Notes: generated by a model not told the origin, from the sequence alone. A stretch of 8,376 nucleotides of DNA from Candidatus Eiseniibacteriota bacterium (GCA_005893365.1 VBPB01000019.1:1-8376); one strand, 5' to 3'. Shown: positions 1 through 7,278, numbered from the stretch's first letter. Program-made: numbers and translations.

Positions 1-2963
1 TTGCAGCCGAACGCCACCGCCTTGCCGATGCTCGCCTCGACCAGGCCGTCGGCGCCGGCGATCAGCACCTTGAGCATGTCCAGCTCGCCACGCAGCCCGC
101 CCGAGGCGAACAGCCGCGTGCCGCCCCCGGCGCCGAACGGCAGGCCGTTCAGGTCGCGGATCGAGCGGAGCGTGCCCGACCGGTCGAGGTCCACCCGCTC
201 GTGCACCAGCGCGTGGTGCGTGTGCAGGATGGTGCGGAAGATGTCGGGCCAGCCCACGTGCGAGGAGTCCGCGTGGTAGTTGCCCGAACCGCCCAGGCCC
301 GAGTCGACCAGCAGGTAGTCGACGACGAAGTTGGACCACATCCCGGCCGCCACGTACTTGGTGTAGTTGGAGCCGGTGATCTTGATGCCGCAGTGGTTGT
401 GGTAGAGCAGCCACAGCCACACCTCGGCCGGCATGTCCTCGATGGAATAGATGTCGTGCTTGGGATCGGGCGAGAGCGCGTCGGTGCCGACCGGGATGTT
501 GCGGGCCCGGCTCACCGTGCTGGTCACCTTGGCGCCCGAGAGGCGCCCGCCCTTGCCCGGCTTGGCGCCCTGGTTGATCTTGATCTCGACGTCGCGCACG
601 CGCCTCAGGTCGGCGGCGTGGATGCCGAAGTGGCCGCTCGCGGCTTGTAGACTTTGCCACGCCCAGTCCTCGTCGCCCGCGAGGCGGATGGGCCCGCCCT
701 CGCCCGACGAGGTCATCGCCAGCCCGGCGTTCCCCTCGATGCGCGCGCTCAGGAAATCCTCCGACGCCGCCCCCAGCGAGATGCTGGCGTGGCTCACCGG
801 GCCCTGCCAGATCGGCTCGCGGAAGCCGAAGCCCGAGAGCATCAGGCCGCCGCGCGGATCGCGGCGCAGCGTGACGGCCCCGTCCGCCGAGGCGCGCGCC
901 ACCGACAGGCCGTGGCCGCCGTGGCCGCGCGCCAGCAGCTCGACCCGGGTGGTCCCGCCGAGGCCGTCGTCGCTCTCGAGCCACACCGAGACCACGCCGG
1001 GCAGCAGCGCCTCGAGCGCGTGTCCGGCCGGCAGCCGTTCCGCGAAGCCGCCGCGCCGGTCGGCGGTGAAGGTATGGAGGACCTGACCGTCCGCGGTCTG
1101 CACGTTCACCTTGGCCCCGGCCGCCGCCGCCCCCGGCCGCATGAACCCGCGCGGCACGGCCAGCGAGAGGTAGTCGAGCGCCTTCGGGTCGTTGCGGAAC
1201 CGGGCCAGCGACCATTCGAGCGAGGCGCGCGAGAGGCTGAGCCCCACGTGGTCCAGCGAGAGCGGCCCCATGTCGCCGGCGACGAAGAAGTCGTCCGCCT
1301 CGGGCAGGGCCCCCGAGGCCATGCGATAGATGATCTCGAGGAAGTCGGCGTTGAGACTCCGGTTGGTGTTCTCCAGGTGCCAGCTCGCGTCGCGGTGCGC
1401 CATGGCGCGGGCCGCGTGCACCAGCGGCAGGTCGGGCTTGAGGTGGCTCATCAGCGCCGACACCTTGAACGTGTCGCGCACGTCCGGGGGCACCGGCTCG
1501 GCGGCGATGCGGCGCGCGTTGAGCGCGGCGTTGACGTCGCCGAAGTCCGCGGTGGCGAGCGCGTCCACCTCGCGCACCCAGTCCTCGGTCATGGTGATGG
1601 CCATGGTGTTGCCCGAGGTCTTCTGGATGTCGTCGATGCCCATGCAGGAGAGGAAGTCGAGGATGCTGTGCTGCCAGCAGGTGAGCGTGTTGAGGGCCAG
1701 CCGCCGGAGCTCGTCGGCGTCGCGCCACTCGAGTGCCGCCAGCGCCGGCTCCAGCGGGGCGCCGTGGTAGACGTCGACCAGCTCGGGGAGCAGCGCCAGC
1801 CCGGCCAGGTGGGTCATCGCCCCGCCGTTGGCCCCGAGCAGCACCGACTCGAACACCGTCGCCGCCGAGGACTGCGTGTCGCCATCGCCGCCGGCCGAGA
1901 CCAGCTGGACGCGGGCGCGCACCAGCCGCGCCTTGAGGAACGCGTCGATCCGCGGGGTCAGCCGGTACGAGCGCTCCGCCCCCGCGTGGTAGTGGATCAT
2001 CGCCACGCCGTCCAGCCCGACCGCCTCCGCGAGCGCCTCCCAGAAGCCGTCGTCGTGGCGCAGGTACACCGAGAGCAGCAGGTGCGGGTGCGCCGCCAGC
2101 AGCCGGGCCGCGTGCTCGGCGAGCGACGGGCTCCATTCCAGCTCGGCGATGCGCGCCTCGGCGAGCAGCCCCTTGAGGGCGACCGCCGCCTTGGTCCCGA
2201 TCTCGAGCGCGTCGCAATGGGCCGGCGTCAGGCGCACCATGAGGTGCGCGGCGTAGGGCTGGAAGGCTTGGGCGTGGGCGATCGCCTGGTCGGCCCCGAC
2301 GACCACCAGCGAGCGGGTGTGCAGGTCGGCGCCCGGATCGGCCGCGGCGATCGCCTCCAGCCAGGCGCGCTCCATGCGGTGCCCGTCGGTGTACGGGAGC
2401 GGCCCCACCACCATCGGCAGGTCGATGCGCAGCGAAGCGAGCGGGGTCTGCCTCAGACCCTCGCCGGTGCGGAACAGCACCGCCGGCTGCTTGCGCACGA
2501 TGTCCCAGCCGGTCGAGAACTCCTCGCGCAACCCGTCGTTGGCCGGGTGGGTGATGGCGGCGTGCGAGAAGTAGGAGCGCCAGAACCCGTAGTGCCACGC
2601 CGCCCCCAGCGTCAGCGGCTCCTGGCGGAAGCGCTCCTTGAGCACCTTGTCCAGGTCGAAGGCGCTGATCCCGAGCTGCGGGAGGTCGCGCGAGACCCGC
2701 GAGTAGCGCGCGAGGAACTGCCGGCCGCGCTGGGCGCGCCCGAGGCGCCAGAAGTCCGCCTCGTCGATCCCCGCGCGCTGGAGCAGGCGCGAGAGCACGC
2801 GGCGCCCGCCGATCCGGTCTTGGACCCGCGGGCTCTCCGGCTCCACCACCAGGGTCAGGAGGTCCTCCCACAGGGCGAGCCGCTCCCGGAACCGCCCCTC
2901 GTCGAGCGTGGCGGCCCCGCGCGGCGCGATCTCGGAGATCAACTGCTCGATGCCGATGCTCAC
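1..2963 (-). CDS. Divergent glutamate synthase large-subunit-like FMN protein lacking the glutaminase domain (3' end outside window)
   Basis: The reading frame is open for 987 codons from a GTG at 2963 to the left edge, so the C-terminus is missing. The last third matches the GltS FMN barrel (Glu_synthase, PF01645): SHASISLGAAS (724-734), SGEGG (753-757), KINQGAKPGKGG (795-806), SPDPKHDIYSIEDM (831-844), GGSG (891-894) and SGGLRGELDMLKVLIAGADG (954-973). It ends at AFGC, where C987 aligns with the first cysteine of the GltS 3Fe-4S cluster. Residues about 180-460 resemble the GltS central domain, finishing in MGIDDIQKTSG (441-451). There is no N-terminal amidotransferase domain and no Cys1, so glutamine hydrolysis is not expected. 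The start overlaps the upstream FAD/Fe-S gene stop as GTGA, with a G-run 5 bases before it as a possible ribosome binding site; the two are surely co-transcribed. Several substrate-loop residues differ from true GltS, so glutamate synthesis should not be assumed. Family membership is well supported; the substrate is unknown. Confidence 0.88.
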   Translation of the reverse strand, partial: MSIGIEQLISEIAPRGAATLDEGRFRERLALWEDLLTLVVEPESPRVQDRIGGRRVLSRLLQRAGIDEADFWRLGRAQRGRQFLARYSRVSRDLPQLGISAFDLDKVLKERFRQEPLTLGAAWHYGFWRSYFSHAAITHPANDGLREEFSTGWDIVRKQPAVLFRTGEGLRQTPLASLRIDLPMVVGPLPYTDGHRMERAWLEAIAAADPGADLHTRSLVVVGADQAIAHAQAFQPYAAHLMVRLTPAHCDALEIGTKAAVALKGLLAEARIAELEWSPSLAEHAARLLAAHPHLLLSVYLRHDDGFWEALAEAVGLDGVAMIHYHAGAERSYRLTPRIDAFLKARLVRARVQLVSAGGDGDTQSSAATVFESVLLGANGGAMTHLAGLALLPELVDVYHGAPLEPALAALEWRDADELRRLALNTLTCWQHSILDFLSCMGIDDIQKTSGNTMAITMTEDWVREVDALATADFGDVNAALNARRIAAEPVPPDVRDTFKVSALMSHLKPDLPLVHAARAMAHRDASWHLENTNRSLNADFLEIIYRMASGALPEADDFFVAGDMGPLSLDHVGLSLSRASLEWSLARFRNDPKALDYLSLAVPRGFMRPGAAAAGAKVNVQTADGQVLHTFTADRRGGFAERLPAGHALEALLPGVVSVWLESDDGLGGTTRVELLARGHGGHGLSVARASADGAVTLRRDPRGGLMLSGFGFREPIWQGPVSHASISLGAASEDFLSARIEGNAGLAMTSSGEGGPIRLAGDEDWAWQSLQAASGHFGIHAADLRRVRDVEIKINQGAKPGKGGRLSGAKVTSTVSRARNIPVGTDALSPDPKHDIYSIEDMPAEVWLWLLYHNHCGIKITGSNYTKYVAAGMWSNFVVDYLLVDSGLGGSGNYHADSSHVGWPDIFRTILHTHHALVHERVDLDRSGTLRSIRDLNGLPFGAGGGTRLFASGGLRGELDMLKVLIAGADGLVEASIGKAVAFGC

Positions 2964-5716
2964 CCGTGCCCCCCCGCGCCACGGCGATGGGCGGCACCTT
3001 CGTCCCGGTCGCCGGTACGTTCGATCTCCTCGAGCGCCAGGAACCAGTCCCGGGTCGGCGCCTCCATCACCCGCAGCGTCTGCCCGCCGTTCTGGAGATT
3101 CGCCGGACACACCTCGACGCAGGTCCCGCAGCCGATGCAGCGGCCCTGCTCGGTGGTGATCCAGCGCGGATCCGTCCCCTCGAACTCCCGGTTGGCCGAG
3201 GTCGGGCACACCGCCACGCAGGCGCCGCAGTGGATGCAGGTGGCCGCGGGGCCGGCGTCGTTCTCGGCGCGCATCAGGATGAACCGCGCCACCCCGGGCA
3301 GCGAGGCCGGCGTGCGGCGCGCGTAAGCGCCGGGGCGGATCTCCAGGAACTCGCGCGCGTAGCGGGGCGAGCCGCGCAGCAGCGCCAGCAGCGCCACGTG
3401 GCGCTCGCGGTCGGCGCCGCGCTCCCGGTCGGCGGCCCCCTGCATCGCCTCGTAGAGCGGCAGGTGCGGGATGCCGGCCTGGCAGACCTCCTCGCAGTTG
3501 CCGCAGCGCATGCACAGGTCGAGCAGCGTGCCGCCGGTCGCCCCGAGCGCCTCGCCCGCGTGCATCGCCTCGCCGAGATGGGTCAGCATCTGCGGCAGCC
3601 GGATGCCGGACTCGTGGAAGATCGGGCACACCGAGTTGCACTCGCCGCAGTTGACGCAGGTGAGGGCGCGTGCCGCCGCCGCCTGCGGGCTCGCGCGCCG
3701 CACCGCCGCGGTGGGCCCCGGGGCGCTGGCGCGGAAGGGCGCCCCGACCAGCGCCGGCTCGCCGCGACCGTGCGCGGGCCCGCGCGTGGCGCCGGCCAGG
3801 CCGCGCGCCAGGGCGACCAGCCACCGCAGCATCGGCGTGGCGCAGGCGACGCGCATGAACCCCACGCCCGGCCCGAATCCGGCGGTCGCGAGCGCGCCCA
3901 GGGGGCCGCGCAGCTTGAGCCCGAACAGCACGCCGCGGCTGAGGAGTGCGGCCGGGTCGAGCGCCGTCTTGATCCCCCGCAGGCGCGCGGCCGCCGGCGG
4001 ACCGAAGCGCCGCTCGAACCACGGCGATTGCCAGCGTCCCAGCACGTAGGGGCGGCCGTGATGCCGGGCCATGGCCAGGTCGATGAGCGCCGGTGCCACC
4101 ATCAGGTCCACCGCGAAGGCGCCGCGGCGGTGGTCCACGAGGTAGGCGGCGATCACCAGGGCCTCCCCGCCGCTCAGGTAGTACACCTCGGCGTCCAGCT
4201 GGCGGCCCGCGCCGCGCGCCAGCGCCTCGGCGGCGGGCAGGAAGCGGGGCACTTCGTCCGCCGGCATCACGATCTCGCCCGCGAGCAGGCCCGGGCCCAG
4301 GCGCTTGGTCTGCTGCGGGCGGAACCGCTCGGAGGCGAACCGCACGCTCTCGGGGCCCAGCACGCGGGGACCGCCCGGGCACGCCGCGAGCGTGCGCGCG
4401 AACGCGCGCGCCGCCTCGAGGTCGAGGAAGTCCACGAACAGGTAGGCCCCGGCGGCCGCGTAGTCGAGCGCCGTCGTGGCCCCCAGCGCCTCGGGGCCGA
4501 CGATGCGCGTCCACGGCATGTCGGCGCCGGACGAGAGGCGCCCCGGCCGCTCGCGCCACTCCCGCGACGCCTCGTCCTCCCACACGTGGCGGATGTGGTC
4601 CAGGTGCGAGCCCGAGAGCAGCTTGAGGTTGGCGGGCGGGGGGAACCGGTCGCCGGCCGTCTTGCGGACCCACGCCACCGCCTGGAACGCCGCCTCGCGC
4701 CGCTCGAACCCCATTAGGAATGCGCCGATCTCGGTCCGCCGCTCGACCATCACCGTGAGCCGGAGCACCAGGCCGAGCACGCCCTCGCTGCCCGCCAGGT
4801 CCGCGAGCGTCATCGGCTGGTAGCCCTGCGCCACGAACCACGCCTCGGCCTCGGTGGCGGCGAGCGTCTTGCGGCGCTGCGCGCCATCGGGCACGTCGAG
4901 CCGTCCGTCGTCGTGGAAGCGCACGTGCTCGCCCGCGGGCAGCAGCACGTCGGCGGCCCGGACGCTGTCGAGCGCGCGACCGCGGTCGTAGGCGTTCATG
5001 CCGATCCCGCCGGTGACGAACCAGCCGATCAGCGTGCCGCCGAGGTTGGACGGGTAGACCTTGAGGGCCACCCCCGCCTGCGCCAGCCGCCGATGGACGG
5101 TGCGCAGCCTCGCCCCCGCGCCCACCACCGCCACGCCGGCGGCGACGTCGAGGTCGACGTGGTCGAGGCGCGAGAGGTCGAGCGTGAGCCCGCCCTCGTT
5201 GGGCACGGCCCCGCCCATGGCGGTCGAGGCCGCGCCGCGCAGCGTCACCGGCACGACCTGCTCGCGCCCCCAGCGCAACGCGCGCGCGGCCTCGGCGAGG
5301 TCGACCGGCTGGAAGATGAGGTCCGGGACCGCCTGGGTCAGCTGGCGCGTGAACAGGCGGCCCAGGTAGACGTTCTGGTCACGGTCGGCCTCGCCGCGCA
5401 GGAAGGCGTCGGTGATGATGCGCTCGCGCCGCGAGGCGGCCGCGGGGCCGGCCTCCGCGCCCGGCTCGGCGCGCAGCGCCTGCTCCAGGGACTCGGCCAG
5501 CGCCTTGGTGTGGGGCGGCGCGTCGCGCTCGGCGAGGGGGCGACCCTCGTCCAGGAAGAAATGCAGGTCGGCAATGACCGGCTTGAGCGCCGCGGAGCGC
5601 TGGTCGGGAAGGAGCTCCGAGAACTGGCTCAGCGACTGCCCGATGACTCTGGAGAGAAAGGACAGGGGCTCATCCCGGAGGGTGCGAGGAAGGGCGCCAC
5701 CGCCTGGCGGACTCAC
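2960..5716 (-). CDS. FAD-linked oxidase (VAO/GlcD type) fused to two ferredoxin-like modules, four predicted [4Fe-4S] clusters
   Basis: The 918-residue protein begins with a GTG; no strong Shine-Dalgarno sequence is visible, so the exact start is moderately sure. Residues 1-130 are a mostly helical extension without a recognised domain. Residues about 134-330 form a VAO/PCMH FAD domain (FAD_binding_4): the flavin-binding VTLRGAASTAMGGAVPNEGG (157-176) and GGTLIGWFVTGGIGMNAYDRG (226-246). The part to about 600 resembles the FAD oxidase C-terminal cap and ends in IKTALDPAALLSRG (582-595), like the LDP-x-x-x-L-x-x-G ending of GlcD and LldD-like dehydrogenases. After a low-complexity linker come cysteines 687/690/693/697 and 735/738/741/745 (GlpC/LutA-like Fer4_8 pattern), then 827/830/833/837 and 860/863/866/870 (bacterial dicluster ferredoxin pattern). 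No CCG (HdrB/GlpC-type) domain follows. No signal peptide is seen, so it is probably cytoplasmic. By family it would oxidise a 2-hydroxy acid or similar donor and pass electrons through the clusters, likely to the overlapping GltB-like partner. The donor is unknown. Confidence 0.93.
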   Translation of the reverse strand: MSPPGGGALPRTLRDEPLSFLSRVIGQSLSQFSELLPDQRSAALKPVIADLHFFLDEGRPLAERDAPPHTKALAESLEQALRAEPGAEAGPAAASRRERIITDAFLRGEADRDQNVYLGRLFTRQLTQAVPDLIFQPVDLAEAARALRWGREQVVPVTLRGAASTAMGGAVPNEGGLTLDLSRLDHVDLDVAAGVAVVGAGARLRTVHRRLAQAGVALKVYPSNLGGTLIGWFVTGGIGMNAYDRGRALDSVRAADVLLPAGEHVRFHDDGRLDVPDGAQRRKTLAATEAEAWFVAQGYQPMTLADLAGSEGVLGLVLRLTVMVERRTEIGAFLMGFERREAAFQAVAWVRKTAGDRFPPPANLKLLSGSHLDHIRHVWEDEASREWRERPGRLSSGADMPWTRIVGPEALGATTALDYAAAGAYLFVDFLDLEAARAFARTLAACPGGPRVLGPESVRFASERFRPQQTKRLGPGLLAGEIVMPADEVPRFLPAAEALARGAGRQLDAEVYYLSGGEALVIAAYLVDHRRGAFAVDLMVAPALIDLAMARHHGRPYVLGRWQSPWFERRFGPPAAARLRGIKTALDPAALLSRGVLFGLKLRGPLGALATAGFGPGVGFMRVACATPMLRWLVALARGLAGATRGPAHGRGEPALVGAPFRASAPGPTAAVRRASPQAAAARALTCVNCGECNSVCPIFHESGIRLPQMLTHLGEAMHAGEALGATGGTLLDLCMRCGNCEEVCQAGIPHLPLYEAMQGAADRERGADRERHVALLALLRGSPRYAREFLEIRPGAYARRTPASLPGVARFILMRAENDAGPAATCIHCGACVAVCPTSANREFEGTDPRWITTEQGRCIGCGTCVEVCPANLQNGGQTLRVMEAPTRDWFLALEEIERTGDRDEGAAHRRGAGGHG
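2969..2975 (-). other. G7 homopolymer at the operon junction, a possible -1 slippery heptamer
   Basis: Read on the minus strand, seven consecutive Gs lie six bases before the TGA of the FAD/Fe-S gene. In the frame of that gene they fall as G GGG GGG, the X-XXY-YYZ layout of -1 frameshift sites. A -1 slip there would bypass the TGA and enter the frame of the GltB-like gene (GCA CGG GTG AGC). The same run could simply act as a Shine-Dalgarno-like stretch for the GTG start at 2963. The geometry is read directly; actual frameshifting is only a possibility. Confidence 0.3.
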
Positions 5717-5793
5717 CGGACCGCCGCGTGCGGTGCTCGCGCGCGCGGATCCCGGGACCGTTTCCGGTGTCCGGCGCTGCGCGAACGCGCGGC

Positions 5794-5823
5794 ACTATAG
5801 CAGAGCGCCGCCGAGAGGGTCAC
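5794..5823 (-). promoter_or_regulatory. Putative sigma70-type promoter of the redox operon, with extended -10
   Basis: On the minus strand the AT-richest spot of the divergent intergenic region reads TGCTATAGT: a TG extension at 5802-5801 and the hexamer TATAGT at 5799-5794, five of six to TATAAT. Eighteen bases upstream lies GTGACC (5823-5818), four of six to TTGACA. A transcript would start near 5787, leaving a leader of about 70 bases before the GTG at 5716. In so GC-rich a context this AT island is notable, but the promoter is predicted by eye only. The core CTATAG is palindromic and could also contribute to the divergent glycosyltransferase promoter, for which I see no good -35. Confidence 0.45.
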
Positions 5824-5882
5824 GCCGCCGCCCCCGCCACGCGTGCGCCGGGCGCGCCTTGACCGCTGCCCACGCCCATCGC

Positions 5883-5890
5883 AAGGTGGG
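5883..5890 (+). promoter_or_regulatory. Ribosome binding site that fixes the glycosyltransferase start
   Basis: AAGGTGGG lies four bases before the ATG at 5895 and matches the Shine-Dalgarno consensus well. It favours this ATG over an upstream extension: the frame stays open back to 5412, but that would run through the divergent promoter region and into the opposing FAD/Fe-S gene. Confidence 0.7.
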
Positions 5891-5894
5891 ACGC

Positions 5895-7265
5895 ATGGCC
5901 CGACCCGCCGCCGCGCTCACACCGACCCGGCCGCGCACGACTTCGCTCTCCCATGCCGCGTGGGTCATCGCGCTCGCCGCCGGCATCGCGCTGCGCGTCG
6001 TCCTGCCCCAGCCCGCGCAACGCACCCCCGACGAGGAGGCCTATGCCATCGGCGGCGCCGTGCTCCATCGCGACGGGATCGCCGCCGAAGCCAGGATGGT
6101 CGCGGCGTACGCGGCCGACCCGCTCATGGCCGAGCTGCCGCCGCCGACGCGCATCGCGCTGCCCTGGCTCGGGGCGGTCGCGATGTCGCTCACCGGCTCG
6201 ACCGACGTGGGCGTGGTCGCGTCGATCTCCACGCTCGGCAGCGCCCTTCAGCTCGCCGTGCTCGCCGCGCTGGCCCTCGAGGCGTTGGGGCCGTGGGGGG
6301 CGGCGCTCGCGATCGCATTCCTCGCCGCCTCACCGCTCGATCTCGCCATCGCAAGGCGGGCCTGGGCGGACAGCCTGCTCGGTCTGGTGGCCACCCTCAT
6401 GCTGTGGGCCTTCACGCGCGCCGCGGCACGGCCGGGCGGGCGGGCGTGGCCGGCCACCGTGATCGCGCTCGGCGCCGGCGCGACGCTGGTCAAGGAGGCG
6501 GGGCTGCTGCTGCTCGGACTCGGCGCGGCGGGGCTGGCGGTCGTCGAGTGGCGCGCGCCGGGCGGGCCACGCCGGGCGCTCCTCATGCTGCTGGGCGGCG
6601 TGGCGGGGGCGGCCGCGGCCGCCGGGGCGCTGACCCTCCTCTGCGGCGGGATCGCGCCCTGGCGCGCGGCGCTCGAGCACATGGCGCGTGGCGTGGAGGC
6701 CAACGACTACGTGCGCCGCTATCAGACCGGATCCGGGCTCTACTACGCGCGCGGGTTGGCCCTCCTCCAACCGCTGCCCTGGCTGCTGGGGATCGCGGGC
6801 GCCGTCGTGATCGCCACCCGCGGCGCGTGGGCGGCGGCCGGCCGGCCACGGGGCTCAGGGGCGCCAAAGCCCGCGAGGGGCGGCCGCCCCGGGCGGGACC
6901 CGAAGCGGGCGGCCGTGGCGCTCGGCGCCGCGGCCTGGTTCGCCCTCATCGGCCTGGGGGCCGCCTGCCTCTACCGGCAGAAGAACCTCCGCTTCCTGAG
7001 CCCGATCTACGCGGCGGTCGCCCTCCTCGCGGCCGCGACGGTCCGTGCCGGGCTCGCGCGGCTCCGCGCGCGCCTGCCCGCCGGGATCGCGCGCCGCGCG
7101 ACCGCCGGTGTGGCGATCCTGCTGGTCGCCTCCCTGGGCATGGACCTGCTGCGGTTCCAGGAGCAGTTCGTGCGGCGGGACGTCCTCGATCTCGTGACCC
7201 CATGGCTCGAGGGGCGGCTCGCCCCGCCCGCGTCCGGAGGCCCACCCGCGCCGGCGCCCCGTTGA
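5895..7265 (+). CDS. GT-C fold membrane glycosyltransferase, GT39/ArnT (PMT_2)-like
   Basis: The 456-residue hydrophobic protein probably moves a sugar from a polyprenyl-phosphate donor to an acceptor on the outer face of the inner membrane. A basic N-terminus (R3, R12, R14) precedes the first membrane segment at about 21-38, giving an inside orientation. The acidic motif TPDEEAY (44-50) sits in the first external loop, where GT-C enzymes carry their catalytic or metal-binding D/E pair. RRAWADSLLG (154-163), KEAGLLLLGLG (200-210) and RQKNLRFLSPIY (361-372) fit conserved positions of the PMT/ArnT family, the last resembling the K/R-x-x-R-Y/F-L-x-P motif. About nine to ten membrane segments are visible. 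Residues 310-340 form a basic Gly/Pro/Arg-rich loop, probably cytosolic. The length is at the short end for the family and there is no large C-terminal periplasmic domain. Donor and acceptor cannot be told. The gene stands alone, divergent from the redox operon and convergent with the rhomboid gene. Confidence 0.85.
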   Translation: MARPAAALTPTRPRTTSLSHAAWVIALAAGIALRVVLPQPAQRTPDEEAYAIGGAVLHRDGIAAEARMVAAYAADPLMAELPPPTRIALPWLGAVAMSLTGSTDVGVVASISTLGSALQLAVLAALALEALGPWGAALAIAFLAASPLDLAIARRAWADSLLGLVATLMLWAFTRAAARPGGRAWPATVIALGAGATLVKEAGLLLLGLGAAGLAVVEWRAPGGPRRALLMLLGGVAGAAAAAGALTLLCGGIAPWRAALEHMARGVEANDYVRRYQTGSGLYYARGLALLQPLPWLLGIAGAVVIATRGAWAAAGRPRGSGAPKPARGGRPGRDPKRAAVALGAAAWFALIGLGAACLYRQKNLRFLSPIYAAVALLAAATVRAGLARLRARLPAGIARRATAGVAILLVASLGMDLLRFQEQFVRRDVLDLVTPWLEGRLAPPASGGPPAPAPR

Positions 7266-7278
7266 GTCGCCGCCCGCC

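Noticed and set aside
1..2963. Calling the GltB-like gene gltB, a true glutamate synthase large subunit
   Set aside because: The glutaminase domain and its Cys1 are absent, active-site loop residues differ, and the neighbour is not GltD.
654..3326. An 890-codon open frame on the plus strand across the operon junction
   Set aside because: It is antisense to two genes with clear family motifs, runs across their junction, and its translation is Arg/His/Val/Gln-rich low complexity without any domain. Such frames are a by-product of very high third-position GC.
2966..4717. A 583-codon open frame on the plus strand antisense to the FAD/Fe-S gene
   Set aside because: Same cause: Arg/Ala/Gly-rich, no motif, fully opposite a well-supported gene.
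4913..5800. A 295-codon plus-strand frame antisense to the FAD domain
   Set aside because: No recognisable domain, composition typical of antisense in GC-rich genes, and it would run through the promoter region.
5412..5894. N-terminal extension of the glycosyltransferase to the first start in frame
   Set aside because: The extension is Ser/Arg/Pro-rich, overlaps the opposing gene and the intergenic promoter, and the ATG at 5895 has a good Shine-Dalgarno followed directly by a normal membrane-protein start.
7266..7278. A shared bidirectional terminator between the convergent glycosyltransferase and rhomboid genes
   Set aside because: The 13-base gap has neither a stem-loop of useful length nor a T-tract on either side.
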